Assembly: GCA_034432655.1 (NCBI GenBank)
Contig: DAOUBP010000046.1
Span: forward strand, 1-33,922
Length of the DNA: 33,922 bases
Source of the DNA: DAOUBP01 sp034432655
GTDB lineage: Bacteria > Chloroflexota > Anaerolineae > CG2-30-64-16
Reading direction: 5' to 3'
Shown piece by piece: positions 1 through 6,874 of this stretch (position 1 is its first letter; each line of letters opens with the position of its first letter). Made by a program: the position numbers and the translations under genes. The notes beneath the pieces were generated by a model that was not told the DNA's origin, did no database searches, and saw only the letters and a program-made list of their open reading frames with translations.

Positions 1-92
1 ACCGGGCGCTGCCAGGTAGCCCGCTCCATGCATGGTCGGGCGGGCCGGCGTGACCGCGCACGCGACGGGTGACGGGTGGCCGGTGGCGGCCA
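1..92. other. Left edge, no gene recognised
   Basis: No supportable coding region is visible. The first 12 bases are identical to 31390-31401, the right arm of a hairpin in the repeat region near 31.3 kb, so the window probably begins inside another copy of that repeat family. The rest is GC-rich with short direct repeats such as GACGGGTG. Confidence 0.4.
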
Positions 93-95
93 GAT

Positions 96-146
96 CGCCC
101 GGCGCTGAAGTCGCCGGGCGACCGAACGGCGCCCGCTCAAGCGGGC
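96..146. repeat. Two-hairpin repeat element, copy A
   Basis: Two consecutive hairpins: a 9-bp stem (96-104 with 112-120, loop containing TGAAG) and a 6-bp stem GCCCGC/GCGGGC (131-136 with 141-146, loop TCAA). The same architecture and most of the sequence recur at 31304-31354. The stem 2 differences between copies are compensatory. It lies downstream of the protease gene on the minus strand and does not code for an obvious protein. Confidence 0.7.
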
Positions 147-203
147 TGGAATGGCCACAAGCAAACCACATGACCCACTAGCTTGCTGCCTATGCCAGGG
201 ATG

Positions 204-239
204 CCCTCCCCCTTTTCAGTGGCCTGAAGAGGGGGAGGG
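204..239 (-). terminator. Strong hairpin after the protease gene
   Basis: The 16-base arms 204-219 and 224-239 are complementary with one mismatch and a 4-base loop. The hairpin begins about 30 bases after the stop codon of the minus-strand protease gene, the right place for transcription termination. No run of T follows the hairpin on the minus strand, so it is not a textbook intrinsic terminator. It could instead be a repeat or an mRNA 3' stabiliser. Confidence 0.5.
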
Positions 240-267
240 GGCTGGCCCGGTGGGCAAGGCGTCGCTC

Positions 268-3200
268 TTACCGATCGCCCTGCAAGATGATGGGCAGATA
301 GACGAACCGGCACTCGGGTTCTTCGCCCGGCGCACAATCGGGATCGCACTTGCCGTCAGGCACTTTGTCGCAGTAGCCGTCGGCGCCGCCGGAAGGGCAA
401 TCCTGCGCACAGTTGGCGAAGTTCTCCGGGTCGCTGCAGACGCCGTCGCCGCAGGTGGATTCGTTGAAGTTCAGCCCCATGAGCTCGGTGACCTCCACCC
501 GGCTGCCGTCCGGGAGCACGCACACCGCGCACGAATCGGTCGCGAAGCGTGCGCACGTTTGTGGGTCCTCCACGACTTCTATGCCGTATCCCTTTCGGGC
601 GCAGAAGCTGGACTCCTGGCCCACTTTGCCCTGGAGGAACTGCCAGGCCTCGGCCTTGCCGGTGGGCAGCAAGCAGACGCCCCTTTCCCCTTCCTCTGTT
701 ATCTCTACGGCATACTCATAGCCCAGAGCGGTACAGTAAACAGCGGCCGGGTTACGCAGCGAGTCCGACGGACCGGGCGCGGCGGTAGCGACGGTAGAGG
801 ACCGGCAGGAAACGGCTGCCCTGGCGTCATAGTCGGCGAAGGCCTTCTTCAGAAGCGCCATAGCCGGGGCGGAGCCGGAGCTGCTCGGTGCTGCCGATAC
901 GCTTGCCAGATGGCCCGTTCCTTCTGATGCATGGAAGATGCGCACCCAATCGTCCCGATCGCCCAGGAGGATCTCGGCCCGGCCGTCGCCGTCCACATCG
1001 CCGGCCGCCAGGGCGTCACCCTGCTCGAAGTCGGCCGTGAACTCGCGCAGCAGCGCGCCGGTCATGTCGAAGATGCGGACCCAATTGTCCCGGTCGCCGT
1101 GGATGATCTCGACCTTGCCGTCGCCGTTCACATCGCCGGCCGCCAATCCGTCATATTGCTCGAAGTCCAGGCCGAACGTCCTGAGCAAGGTGCCGGTCAT
1201 GTCGTAGATGTGGATCCAGTTGTCCCGGTCGCCGTGGATGATCTCGGCCCGGCCGTCGCCGTTCACATCGCCGGCCGCCAGGCCATCCCAGCCCTCGAAG
1301 TCCAGGCTGAATCGGCTGAGACGGTTCCCGTTCATGTCGAAGATCTGGATCCGGTCGTCCCGGTCGCCGTGGATGATCTCGGCCTTGCCGTCGCCGTTCA
1401 CATCGCCGGCCGCCAGGCCGTCACCCTCCTCGAAGTCCAATGCGAATTGCCTGAGCAGAGTGCCGTTCATGTCGTAGATGTGGATCCAGTCGTCCCGGTC
1501 GCCGTGGATGACCTCGGCCTTGCCGTCGCCGTTCACATCGCCGGCCGCCAGGCCATCGTACGCTTCGAAGTTCAGGCCGAATTGCCGGAGCAGGTTGCCG
1601 CTCGCGTTGAAGATGTGGATCCAGTTGCCCAGGTCGCCGTGGATGATCTCGGCCCGGCCGTCGCCGTTCACATCGCCGGCCGCCAGGCCGTCCCAGCCCT
1701 CGAAGTCCAGGGCAAACCCCGGCCCAACGCCGGCCACGTAGTAGGCATCGCCGCACCAGGCGTGGCTATAGGGTACCGTGCCGTAGCCGCCGGCACCCCA
1801 GCCCGCGCCCCAGCTATTGCGGATGATCCAGCTATTGGTGCTATCGTTCCAGCCGACGATCACGATGCAATGGCCGCCGCCGCAGGCATGGAGCGGCCCG
1901 TGGCAGAGCAACGCCCGCTTAATCGCGGTCCGGTCGCCGCCCACACGTCCGTAGTCGGCGATGGACCACAGCCTGTCGTCCCAGTTGCTGCAGCGGTTGC
2001 AGCCGCACGGGTTGGCGCAGGAGCCATCGCCGCAGTTACAGGGCGGGCAACTGCATCCCGCTGACGTGAAGGCAAAGCAAGCTTCGTCCACCACGCCGCT
2101 GGATTTCACGTATGCGAATGTGTGCAGGCGGGCGCTGGGCGATGCACTCCGCCCGTTACAACTTCCTCCGGAGTAGCAGCCGGAGATGAGATTCTGCTCG
2201 GAGAGGTTTGTCCGCTGGCCGGTCTCGACGAGATAGGTGCCTTCCATGGCCCCGATGGTCGCAAAGGCCCAACATCCGCCGCAGCTCGCCTGGTCCCTGA
2301 CCGGCGGGAAGGTGTAGTAGTCCCGCCAGTCGAAACGGCTGGGCAGAGTGCCCAGGCTACAGCGGTTGCAGGGCGGGCAATGGCTGCCGCCGCAATCAAT
2401 GCCCGTCTCGTCCTGGTTGCGAATCCCGTCGAAGCAGCTCCCGACAGGGGTCGGTGTTCGGGTCGGGGTGCGCGTCGGGGTACGCGTTGGGGTGCGGGTG
2501 GGTGTGCGCGTGGGCGTGCGGGTAGGCGTGAAAGTGGGCGTCCGTGTGCGCGTGGGCGTGAAGGTCGGTGTACGGGTTGACGTCGCGGTCGGCGTTGGGG
2601 TCAGTGCTGTCTTGAAGCGATAATCCTCCGTCTCGCCGTAGGCGTAGCCGTCGGCTGGGCCGCTGCCGTCCGCGGCCGGGGCCGCTTTGTCGCTGATGGT
2701 GACCCGCAGCCACAGGTCTTTGCCGGGGTCGGGGTTGTAGACCAGGAACTTGGGCGTTGTGAAGCGGTAGTAGCCCGGGGTCGTCGGCAGGGCAATAGCA
2801 AAGTTCTGCACCGCCCATTCGGGTGCAAGGCTGCCGTCCCGACAGGTGGGCACATCGCCCCATTGCCCGTTGCGGTTCCAGTCGAACCACAGGTTGAGAT
2901 ACGCTTCCTTCGGCGCGCCGGTTCGGACGGTGATGGCATATTCAATGGTCATCGGTTCGCAATGGGGCAGGCTGGCCGGCAGCTTGAGGCCGTCGTCACC
3001 GCGGTCGAGGTCGGCCGTATCTTTGTCCGGCACGATGTTGTTCACGCCGTCGGCATCCGGCCCGATGTCGGCGTCCTCCTCCCTGCTGATCGCCTCGCCC
3101 AGGTAGAACAGCAGCTTGTCGTTGTGATGCTTCGGCCCGGCCGGCCCGCCGACCGCGCTGCCGAACACGGTGGGGAAGTGCGCGTCCACGCCCGGATACG

Positions 3201-4026
3201 CGCTCATGGAGTAGCCGATGTGGTTGGTGCTATCAGGCGCGTCCCCCAGATCGGGCGTGCCGGCCGGCGTGGCGGTCGGTGTGGGCGTGATGGTCGGGGT
3301 CCTCGTCGGCGTGCGGGTGGGGGTGCGCGTCGGTGTCGGTGTAGATGTGCGGGTGGGTGTACGCGTCGGTGTATAGGTCGGCGTCGGCGTGCCGTAGGTG
3401 ATCACCAGCCGGGGACGGTAGTCGCCCTCACGGCTGTCGAAGTAGCGCATGTTGCAGGTCGTCTCGACGGCGCTGATCATTTTTACCCCGTAGTTGGGAT
3501 AGCTGCCCGCGTACCAGTAGCGCACCAGTTGGGTGAGATCCCAGCTATACCAGCCGGTGGCGGTCTCCACAGGGATTCCGGCATAGATTGTGCTCGAATG
3601 GCCGGGCTGGTTGTTCCAGGTGACGCCCCCCTCAGTCCAACTGCCGGTCACGCAATAGACGTCAATCTTATTGGAGGCAGCATTGAGGGGATAAACGTCG
3701 CGCAGGTAGAGTTGTAAACTAGCGCTCTGGATGGCCTGGCCCGCGGGGATGGACGAAAGGTCGAAGCGGATCAAGGCGCGACCCCGGTCGGGGAATTCCT
3801 CGCCGGGACACTCAGTCGAGCCGATCTCAAGCAGCCTGGCGGTGCCGTAGTTGTTGTTGGGCAAGAAGTAGTTCACCCAGGCATCGGCGACGGGGTAGAG
3901 GGTGGTGCTGGCAGCCAGATCAGCCGCCGGGCCGGCGGAACTGGTGCCAATGGTCGAGAACAGGGCCAGCGCTGTGATCAGAATACCCAACACGACAAGC
4001 GTGCTGACAGAAAGAGCTGCTTTCAT
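268..4026 (-). CDS. Secreted multidomain papain-like (C1A) cysteine protease with FG-GAP repeats
   Basis: A 1252-residue exported protein, probably a surface or extracellular protease. In order: signal peptide (about 1-31), DNRLRE/CBM96-like domain (about 40-212), Thr-Pro-Arg linker (213-258), GEVED-type domain ending in GETEDYRF (about 259-476), second Thr-Pro linker (475-527), a Cys-rich segment, then a papain fold (about 561-765) with oxyanion Gln579, catalytic Cys585 in CGGCWAFA, His719 in GGGHC and Asn737 in RNSWG. Six FG-GAP/VCBS-like repeats of 45 residues follow (about 771-1035), each with a DVNGDG-type calcium-binding loop, then a DUF333-like region (about 1091-1180), a Cys-rich tail and a C-terminal VYLPIIL motif. 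There is no recognisable inhibitory propeptide of the usual papain type. GGAGGTG precedes the ATG by 4 bases. The catalytic residues are complete, so activity is expected. Its substrate is unknown. Confidence 0.9.
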   Translation of the reverse strand: MKAALSVSTLVVLGILITALALFSTIGTSSAGPAADLAASTTLYPVADAWVNYFLPNNNYGTARLLEIGSTECPGEEFPDRGRALIRFDLSSIPAGQAIQSASLQLYLRDVYPLNAASNKIDVYCVTGSWTEGGVTWNNQPGHSSTIYAGIPVETATGWYSWDLTQLVRYWYAGSYPNYGVKMISAVETTCNMRYFDSREGDYRPRLVITYGTPTPTYTPTRTPTRTSTPTPTRTPTRTPTRTPTITPTPTATPAGTPDLGDAPDSTNHIGYSMSAYPGVDAHFPTVFGSAVGGPAGPKHHNDKLLFYLGEAISREEDADIGPDADGVNNIVPDKDTADLDRGDDGLKLPASLPHCEPMTIEYAITVRTGAPKEAYLNLWFDWNRNGQWGDVPTCRDGSLAPEWAVQNFAIALPTTPGYYRFTTPKFLVYNPDPGKDLWLRVTISDKAAPAADGSGPADGYAYGETEDYRFKTALTPTPTATSTRTPTFTPTRTRTPTFTPTRTPTRTPTRTPTRTPTRTPTRTPTPVGSCFDGIRNQDETGIDCGGSHCPPCNRCSLGTLPSRFDWRDYYTFPPVRDQASCGGCWAFATIGAMEGTYLVETGQRTNLSEQNLISGCYSGGSCNGRSASPSARLHTFAYVKSSGVVDEACFAFTSAGCSCPPCNCGDGSCANPCGCNRCSNWDDRLWSIADYGRVGGDRTAIKRALLCHGPLHACGGGHCIVIVGWNDSTNSWIIRNSWGAGWGAGGYGTVPYSHAWCGDAYYVAGVGPGFALDFEGWDGLAAGDVNGDGRAEIIHGDLGNWIHIFNASGNLLRQFGLNFEAYDGLAAGDVNGDGKAEVIHGDRDDWIHIYDMNGTLLRQFALDFEEGDGLAAGDVNGDGKAEIIHGDRDDRIQIFDMNGNRLSRFSLDFEGWDGLAAGDVNGDGRAEIIHGDRDNWIHIYDMTGTLLRTFGLDFEQYDGLAAGDVNGDGKVEIIHGDRDNWVRIFDMTGALLREFTADFEQGDALAAGDVDGDGRAEILLGDRDDWVRIFHASEGTGHLASVSAAPSSSGSAPAMALLKKAFADYDARAAVSCRSSTVATAAPGPSDSLRNPAAVYCTALGYEYAVEITEEGERGVCLLPTGKAEAWQFLQGKVGQESSFCARKGYGIEVVEDPQTCARFATDSCAVCVLPDGSRVEVTELMGLNFNESTCGDGVCSDPENFANCAQDCPSGGADGYCDKVPDGKCDPDCAPGEEPECRFVYLPIILQGDR
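922..1716 (-). repeat. Six 135-bp tandem repeats encoding FG-GAP units
   Basis: Within the protease gene a 135-bp unit (45 codons) repeats six times. The segment coding for GLAAGDVNGDG is nearly identical at the DNA level in each copy, which suggests recent duplication or gene conversion rather than ancient repeats held together only by protein-level selection. Confidence 0.85.
2446..2604 (-). repeat. Thr-Pro-Arg linker repeat, second tract
   Basis: Tandem TPTRTP-type codons (residues 475-527) separate the GEVED-like domain from the protease domain. A shorter tract of the same kind lies at 3253-3390. Such linkers are common in secreted Chloroflexota proteins and are probably extended and perhaps glycosylated (inference). 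Confidence 0.8.
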
Positions 4027-4227
4027 CTGACACCTCCTCTCTTAGAGACAAAGCAGCTGCCTTGTGCTGGTATGTCGGGCACGTTAGGACGCTCAGCCTT
4101 TTTGCGTGCACCTCCTTTCTTCTGGCCCAGAAGATACAAGCCGGCACGACCAGGGACGGCGGTCGAGCCGGCAGTTACGAAGTGAAGTATTGGTCTTGGC
4201 TCGGTTCCCGGCGCGGCAGACGTTCTG
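4027..4227 (-). promoter_or_regulatory. Long 5' leader of the protease gene
   Basis: The predicted transcript of the protease gene has about 200 untranslated bases. It contains GGAGGTG twice: at 4031-4037, the likely ribosome binding site, and at 4109-4115, not followed by a usable start at proper spacing. An 18-base near-palindrome at 4049-4066 (core GCAGCTGC) lies just upstream of the functional site. I could not match the leader to a known riboswitch class. A structural role in translation control is a guess. Confidence 0.35.
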
Positions 4228-4233
4228 TGAATA

Positions 4234-4262
4234 GTTATACGACTGCCAGGGCGGTTTGTCAA
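4234..4262 (-). promoter_or_regulatory. Sigma70-type promoter of the protease gene
   Basis: On the minus strand TTGACA (4257-4262) is followed after exactly 17 bases by TATAAC (4234-4239). That is 6/6 and 5/6 matches to the housekeeping consensus with ideal spacing. The start of transcription would be near 4227. Confidence 0.7.
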
Positions 4263-4329
4263 GGGGTTCCCAATTCCGGGCGTGTCTGGCTTCGAAGAGG
4301 CGGCATGGTGCCGGGTGGTCACAATGCGT

Positions 4330-4335
4330 TATAAT
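4330..4335 (+). promoter_or_regulatory. Probable -10 element of the DUF72 gene
   Basis: A perfect TATAAT lies 44 bases before the chosen start of the DUF72 gene. No good -35 hexamer is visible at 16-18 bases upstream, so the assignment rests on the -10 alone. The gap 4263-4329 shows nothing else recognisable. Confidence 0.4.
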
Positions 4336-4379
4336 GTCTTTGTCAGCGTAGTGTGAGTGGAGGCCAAGAGGGAGGGCAC

Positions 4380-5156
4380 ATGATCCTCATCGGCACGTCC
4401 GGATTTTCCTACACCGACTGGGTCGGTCCGTTCTACCCGTCAGGGTTGCCGCAGCGCGACCAGCTGGGCTTCTACGCCCGCGAGTTCCCCACCGTTGAGA
4501 TCAACACGACTTACTACCGGGTCCCTGATCCCCGGCTGGTGCAAGGGTGGGTGGCGAGAACGCCGGAGCACTTTCTCTTTTCGGTGAAGGCCTATCAGGG
4601 CCTGACGCACGAGCGGGAGGCGCCCGATTACCCGGGGTTCGTGGCCGCCATCCGGCCGCTGGTGGAGGCCGGCAAGCTGGCGTGTATCCTGGCCCAGTTC
4701 CCGTATTCGTTTCATCCCACCGCGGAGAACCGGGCCTATCTGCGTCGGTTGCGCGACGGTTTTGACGAGCTCCCCGTAACCGTCGAGTTCCGGCATGCCG
4801 GCTGGTTGCGGCCGGAGACCTTTGACTTGTTGCGCGCTCTGGGCCTGGGCTTTTGCTGCGTGGACGAGCCGCGCCTGCCGGGCCTGTTACCGCCGCTGGC
4901 CGTGGCGACCGGCCCGGTGGCATATGTCCGCTTTCACGGCCGGAACGCAAGCAAGTGGTATCAACATGAACACGCCTGGGAACGCTATAACTACAGCTAT
5001 TCGCCCGCTGAGCTGCAAGAGTGGGTGCCGAAACTGCGTCAGCTCGACGCCGCGGCCGGGCTCACGCTGGTCTACTTCAACAACCATTACGCCGGCCAGG
5101 CTGTGCGCAGCGCGCGCGACCTGGGCCAGCTGCTGTTGATCCCGGACGGCCGTTGA
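4380..5156 (+). CDS. DUF72 (YecE-like) family protein
   Basis: A 258-residue TIM-barrel-like protein of the widespread DUF72 family, whose biochemical function is not established. Family hallmarks are the N-terminal IGTSGFSYTDW segment, NTTYYR about 40 residues later, SVKAYQGLTH, the VEFRHAGW strand, YVRFHGRN, and a C-terminal VYFNNHYAGQA. ATG at 4380 is preferred because GGGAGGG lies just upstream. An in-frame GTG at 4353 would add nine non-conserved residues. The gene converges on the DUF503 gene with only two bases between the stop codons, leaving no room for a conventional terminator. Confidence 0.88.
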   Translation: MILIGTSGFSYTDWVGPFYPSGLPQRDQLGFYAREFPTVEINTTYYRVPDPRLVQGWVARTPEHFLFSVKAYQGLTHEREAPDYPGFVAAIRPLVEAGKLACILAQFPYSFHPTAENRAYLRRLRDGFDELPVTVEFRHAGWLRPETFDLLRALGLGFCCVDEPRLPGLLPPLAVATGPVAYVRFHGRNASKWYQHEHAWERYNYSYSPAELQEWVPKLRQLDAAAGLTLVYFNNHYAGQAVRSARDLGQLLLIPDGR

Positions 5157-5158
5157 AT

Positions 5159-5446
5159 TCACAGGAGCTCGATGGTGTAATCCACCAGCTCCGCGTCCAG
5201 CCGCCAGCGTGCAACGCTTTCAGCGACCTGCTGCAGCAGTCCGTAGACATAATCGCCACTGGCCGAGACGGCGGCTATCGCCAGCACGGTGTGTCCCAGC
5301 TGGTCGTGGTCGTCCACTTCGGCGACCGAGACGTTGAACTCGTGCCGGATGCGCGCGACCAGCGGTTTCACAATGCCCCGTTTCTCCTTCAGCGAGGTGA
5401 TGCCGGGGATGTAGACTTCCAGGGTGAGCAGTCCGACGGCTGGCAT
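5159..5446 (-). CDS. DUF503 (YlxP-like) small protein
   Basis: A 95-residue protein matching the DUF503/YlxP family, recognised from LTLEVYIPGITSLKEKRG near the start and the FNVSVAEVDDHD strand in the middle. The family is small, cytosolic and of unclear function, often found near ribosome-maturation genes; here it is instead the last gene of a five-gene minus-strand group. It is separated from the upstream Nudix gene by a hairpin, so it may be transcribed at a different level. Full length for the family. Confidence 0.82.
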   Translation of the reverse strand: MPAVGLLTLEVYIPGITSLKEKRGIVKPLVARIRHEFNVSVAEVDDHDQLGHTVLAIAAVSASGDYVYGLLQQVAESVARWRLDAELVDYTIELL

Positions 5447-5455
5447 AGGCTAGAT

Positions 5456-5474
5456 GTTGGGTGTTGGATGTTAT
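5456..5474. repeat. Short GATGTTG heptamer tandem repeat
   Basis: Between the DUF503 and Nudix genes there are about three units of a 7-bp repeat (GATGTTG, GGTGTTG, GATGTTA). Its period matches that of the TACGCAA arrays elsewhere in the window, although the unit sequence differs. Confidence 0.55.
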
Positions 5475-5517
5475 GAGGTTAGATGTCGGAGGGCGTTCTA
5501 CTCCAATATCTAACCTC
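5475..5517 (-). terminator. Hairpin overlapping the end of the Nudix gene
   Basis: Arms 5475-5491 and 5501-5517 pair over 17 positions with two imperfect pairs and a 9-base loop. The right arm covers the stop codon of the Nudix gene. The structure could attenuate transcription into the DUF503 gene or be a remnant of a repeat; no T-run is present. Confidence 0.4.
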
Positions 5518-5980
5518 CAACTGCCAGAACAGCACGCCGGATGAACTCGCGTTCCGACTCGAAGGTGATGAGGCGCTCGGCCTCGGCCAGGGTGGCGACC
5601 CAGCGCGGGGTGAAGCGGGCCTCATCGGCTTCCGGACTGTCAAAATGCGGTTCTCCGCGTTGTGCATCCGCCAGGCGCATCAGGTAGTAATGCTCGTGGC
5701 GCACCACGTGCAAATCGCGCCCCGGCCATTTGAATTCGTTCACGATTTCTCCCAGATCGGCCGTGATGGTGATCCCACAGTAGCCGGTCTCCTCGCACAC
5801 TTCCCGCAGCGCAGCCTGTTCGTCCGTCTCGTCTGCTTCCACATGGCCTTTCGGCAGGCGGATTTCGAAGGCAGGCCGGCCGTCGCGCATCACCCAGCGT
5901 TCGATCAGCAGCACGCGGCCCGCGTCGTCCAGCACCACCCCGCCTGCGGCCCGATATTCGAGGTATCTTGTCTCGGTCAT
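5510..5980 (-). CDS. Nudix hydrolase
   Basis: A 156-residue hydrolase of nucleoside-diphosphate-linked compounds; the exact substrate cannot be read from sequence. The Nudix box is complete: G, five residues, E, seven residues, REVCEETGY, with the two metal-binding glutamates of the REUXEE core in place. The flanking beta-strands (YRAAGGVVLDDAGRVLLIE) are typical. It begins 15 bases after the stop of the lipM-like gene and is probably co-transcribed with it. The ribosome binding site is weak, so translational coupling is plausible. Confidence 0.9.
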   Translation of the reverse strand: MTETRYLEYRAAGGVVLDDAGRVLLIERWVMRDGRPAFEIRLPKGHVEADETDEQAALREVCEETGYCGITITADLGEIVNEFKWPGRDLHVVRHEHYYLMRLADAQRGEPHFDSPEADEARFTPRWVATLAEAERLITFESEREFIRRAVLAVGG

Positions 5981-5995
5981 TTTTCGATCGCAGAC

Positions 5996-6874
5996 CTACA
6001 CTCGCGCAGTCCACTCGGGATTTGCATAGCGCTCGCGCACCAGCCCGGCCGCGCACGCCCGCTCTTCTTCGCTCAGTTCACCCTCCACCAGCTCGATCCC
6101 CAGCGCGCCGGCCATGCCCTGGATCAGCGCCGCGACGGCCTCGTCGTAGCTGATGGACCGGCCTGTCAGCTCCTCGGCGGTGGCTGCATGGCCGCGCAAG
6201 GAAACGCGCAGCGCCTCCCGTTGCGCCTCGTCCGCGAAGGCCAGGCAGTCCACCACCCGGGTCAAGTCGCCCGTCAGCGGCAGGGAGCCGTGTTGCAGCA
6301 CCGAGCGGGCACGTCGCGCCTGCGCGCTGCCCAGGATCTTGCGGCCGGCCGCCACGATCTCGTAGGCTGACGGCACCTCGAAGCATGCGGCCGACACATC
6401 CGGGCCGGCGCGGGCCGCGCCAGGTGCCGGCTCGGCCGGGATCCCCAGCAGCCGCAGGCCTGCCACCAAACCCTCGCTGATCCGCAAGTAGCTGTCCAGC
6501 ACCAGGCCGGCCATCAACGGGTGCTCCGGCGACGCGATCAGGCTGTAGGTCAGCTCGTCGGTGTGCAAGATCGCCCGGCCACCGGTGGGCCGTCGCACCA
6601 CCTGATAGCCGCGCGCGGCGATCCGGGCCAGGTCAAGGCCGGCGATGGGCTGGTTGCGCCCCAGCGACACGCACGGCGGTTCCCACGCGTAGAAGCGCAA
6701 CGTCGGCGGCGCGGCCCCCTCGGCTATGGCCTGGCTGATCGCCTCATCAATCGCCATGTTTTCTGCGCCGGTGGCCGGGCCGTGACGGAGGAGGCGAAAA
6801 ACGAATGGCGAGTGGACCCCTTCGCGGTTCGCCGAATCGCTGATTCGCCGATGCGCCGATTCGCTTATCCCCAC
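5996..6874 (-). CDS. lipM: Octanoyltransferase, LipM-like (biotin/lipoate ligase fold)
   Basis: Catalyses transfer of octanoate to the lipoyl domain of GcvH or 2-oxoacid dehydrogenases, the first step of lipoate synthesis in LipM-type organisms. Seen here: GPATGAENMAIDEA at the N-terminus, LRFYAWEPPCVSLGR, VRRPTGGRAILH, and the block ACFEVPSAYEIVAAGRKILGSAQ with the Cys expected as the acyl-thioester nucleophile of LipM and the conserved Lys. The Cys favours LipM over lipoate-protein ligase A. The start is odd: the only usable in-frame start is GTG at 6874, which overlaps the stop of the aminopeptidase gene, and about 20 N-terminal codons are encoded largely by an 8-bp tandem repeat. This extension is not part of the family. 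Confidence 0.8.
   Translation of the reverse strand: MGISESAHRRISDSANREGVHSPFVFRLLRHGPATGAENMAIDEAISQAIAEGAAPPTLRFYAWEPPCVSLGRNQPIAGLDLARIAARGYQVVRRPTGGRAILHTDELTYSLIASPEHPLMAGLVLDSYLRISEGLVAGLRLLGIPAEPAPGAARAGPDVSAACFEVPSAYEIVAAGRKILGSAQARRARSVLQHGSLPLTGDLTRVVDCLAFADEAQREALRVSLRGHAATAEELTGRSISYDEAVAALIQGMAGALGIELVEGELSEEERACAAGLVRERYANPEWTARV
6831..6862. repeat. 8-bp tandem repeat (GCCGATTC) x4 at the lipM start
   Basis: Four octamers, GCCGAATC, GCTGATTC, GCCGATGC and GCCGATTC, lie head to tail. They fall inside the N-terminal coding part of the lipM-like gene and next to the end of the aminopeptidase gene. The same GCTGATTC octamer occurs immediately before the response-regulator start at 14091-14098. 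Confidence 0.75.

Noticed and set aside
931..2064. A 377-codon plus-strand frame with repeats of VAVDDLG-type sequence
   Set aside because: It mirrors the 135-bp FG-GAP repeats of the protease on the other strand; the periodicity comes from that gene.
4027..4227. Cyclic di-GMP (GEMM) riboswitch in the protease leader
   Set aside because: GCACGCAAAAAGGC superficially recalls the GEMM core, but the required paired regions and the second conserved half are not there.
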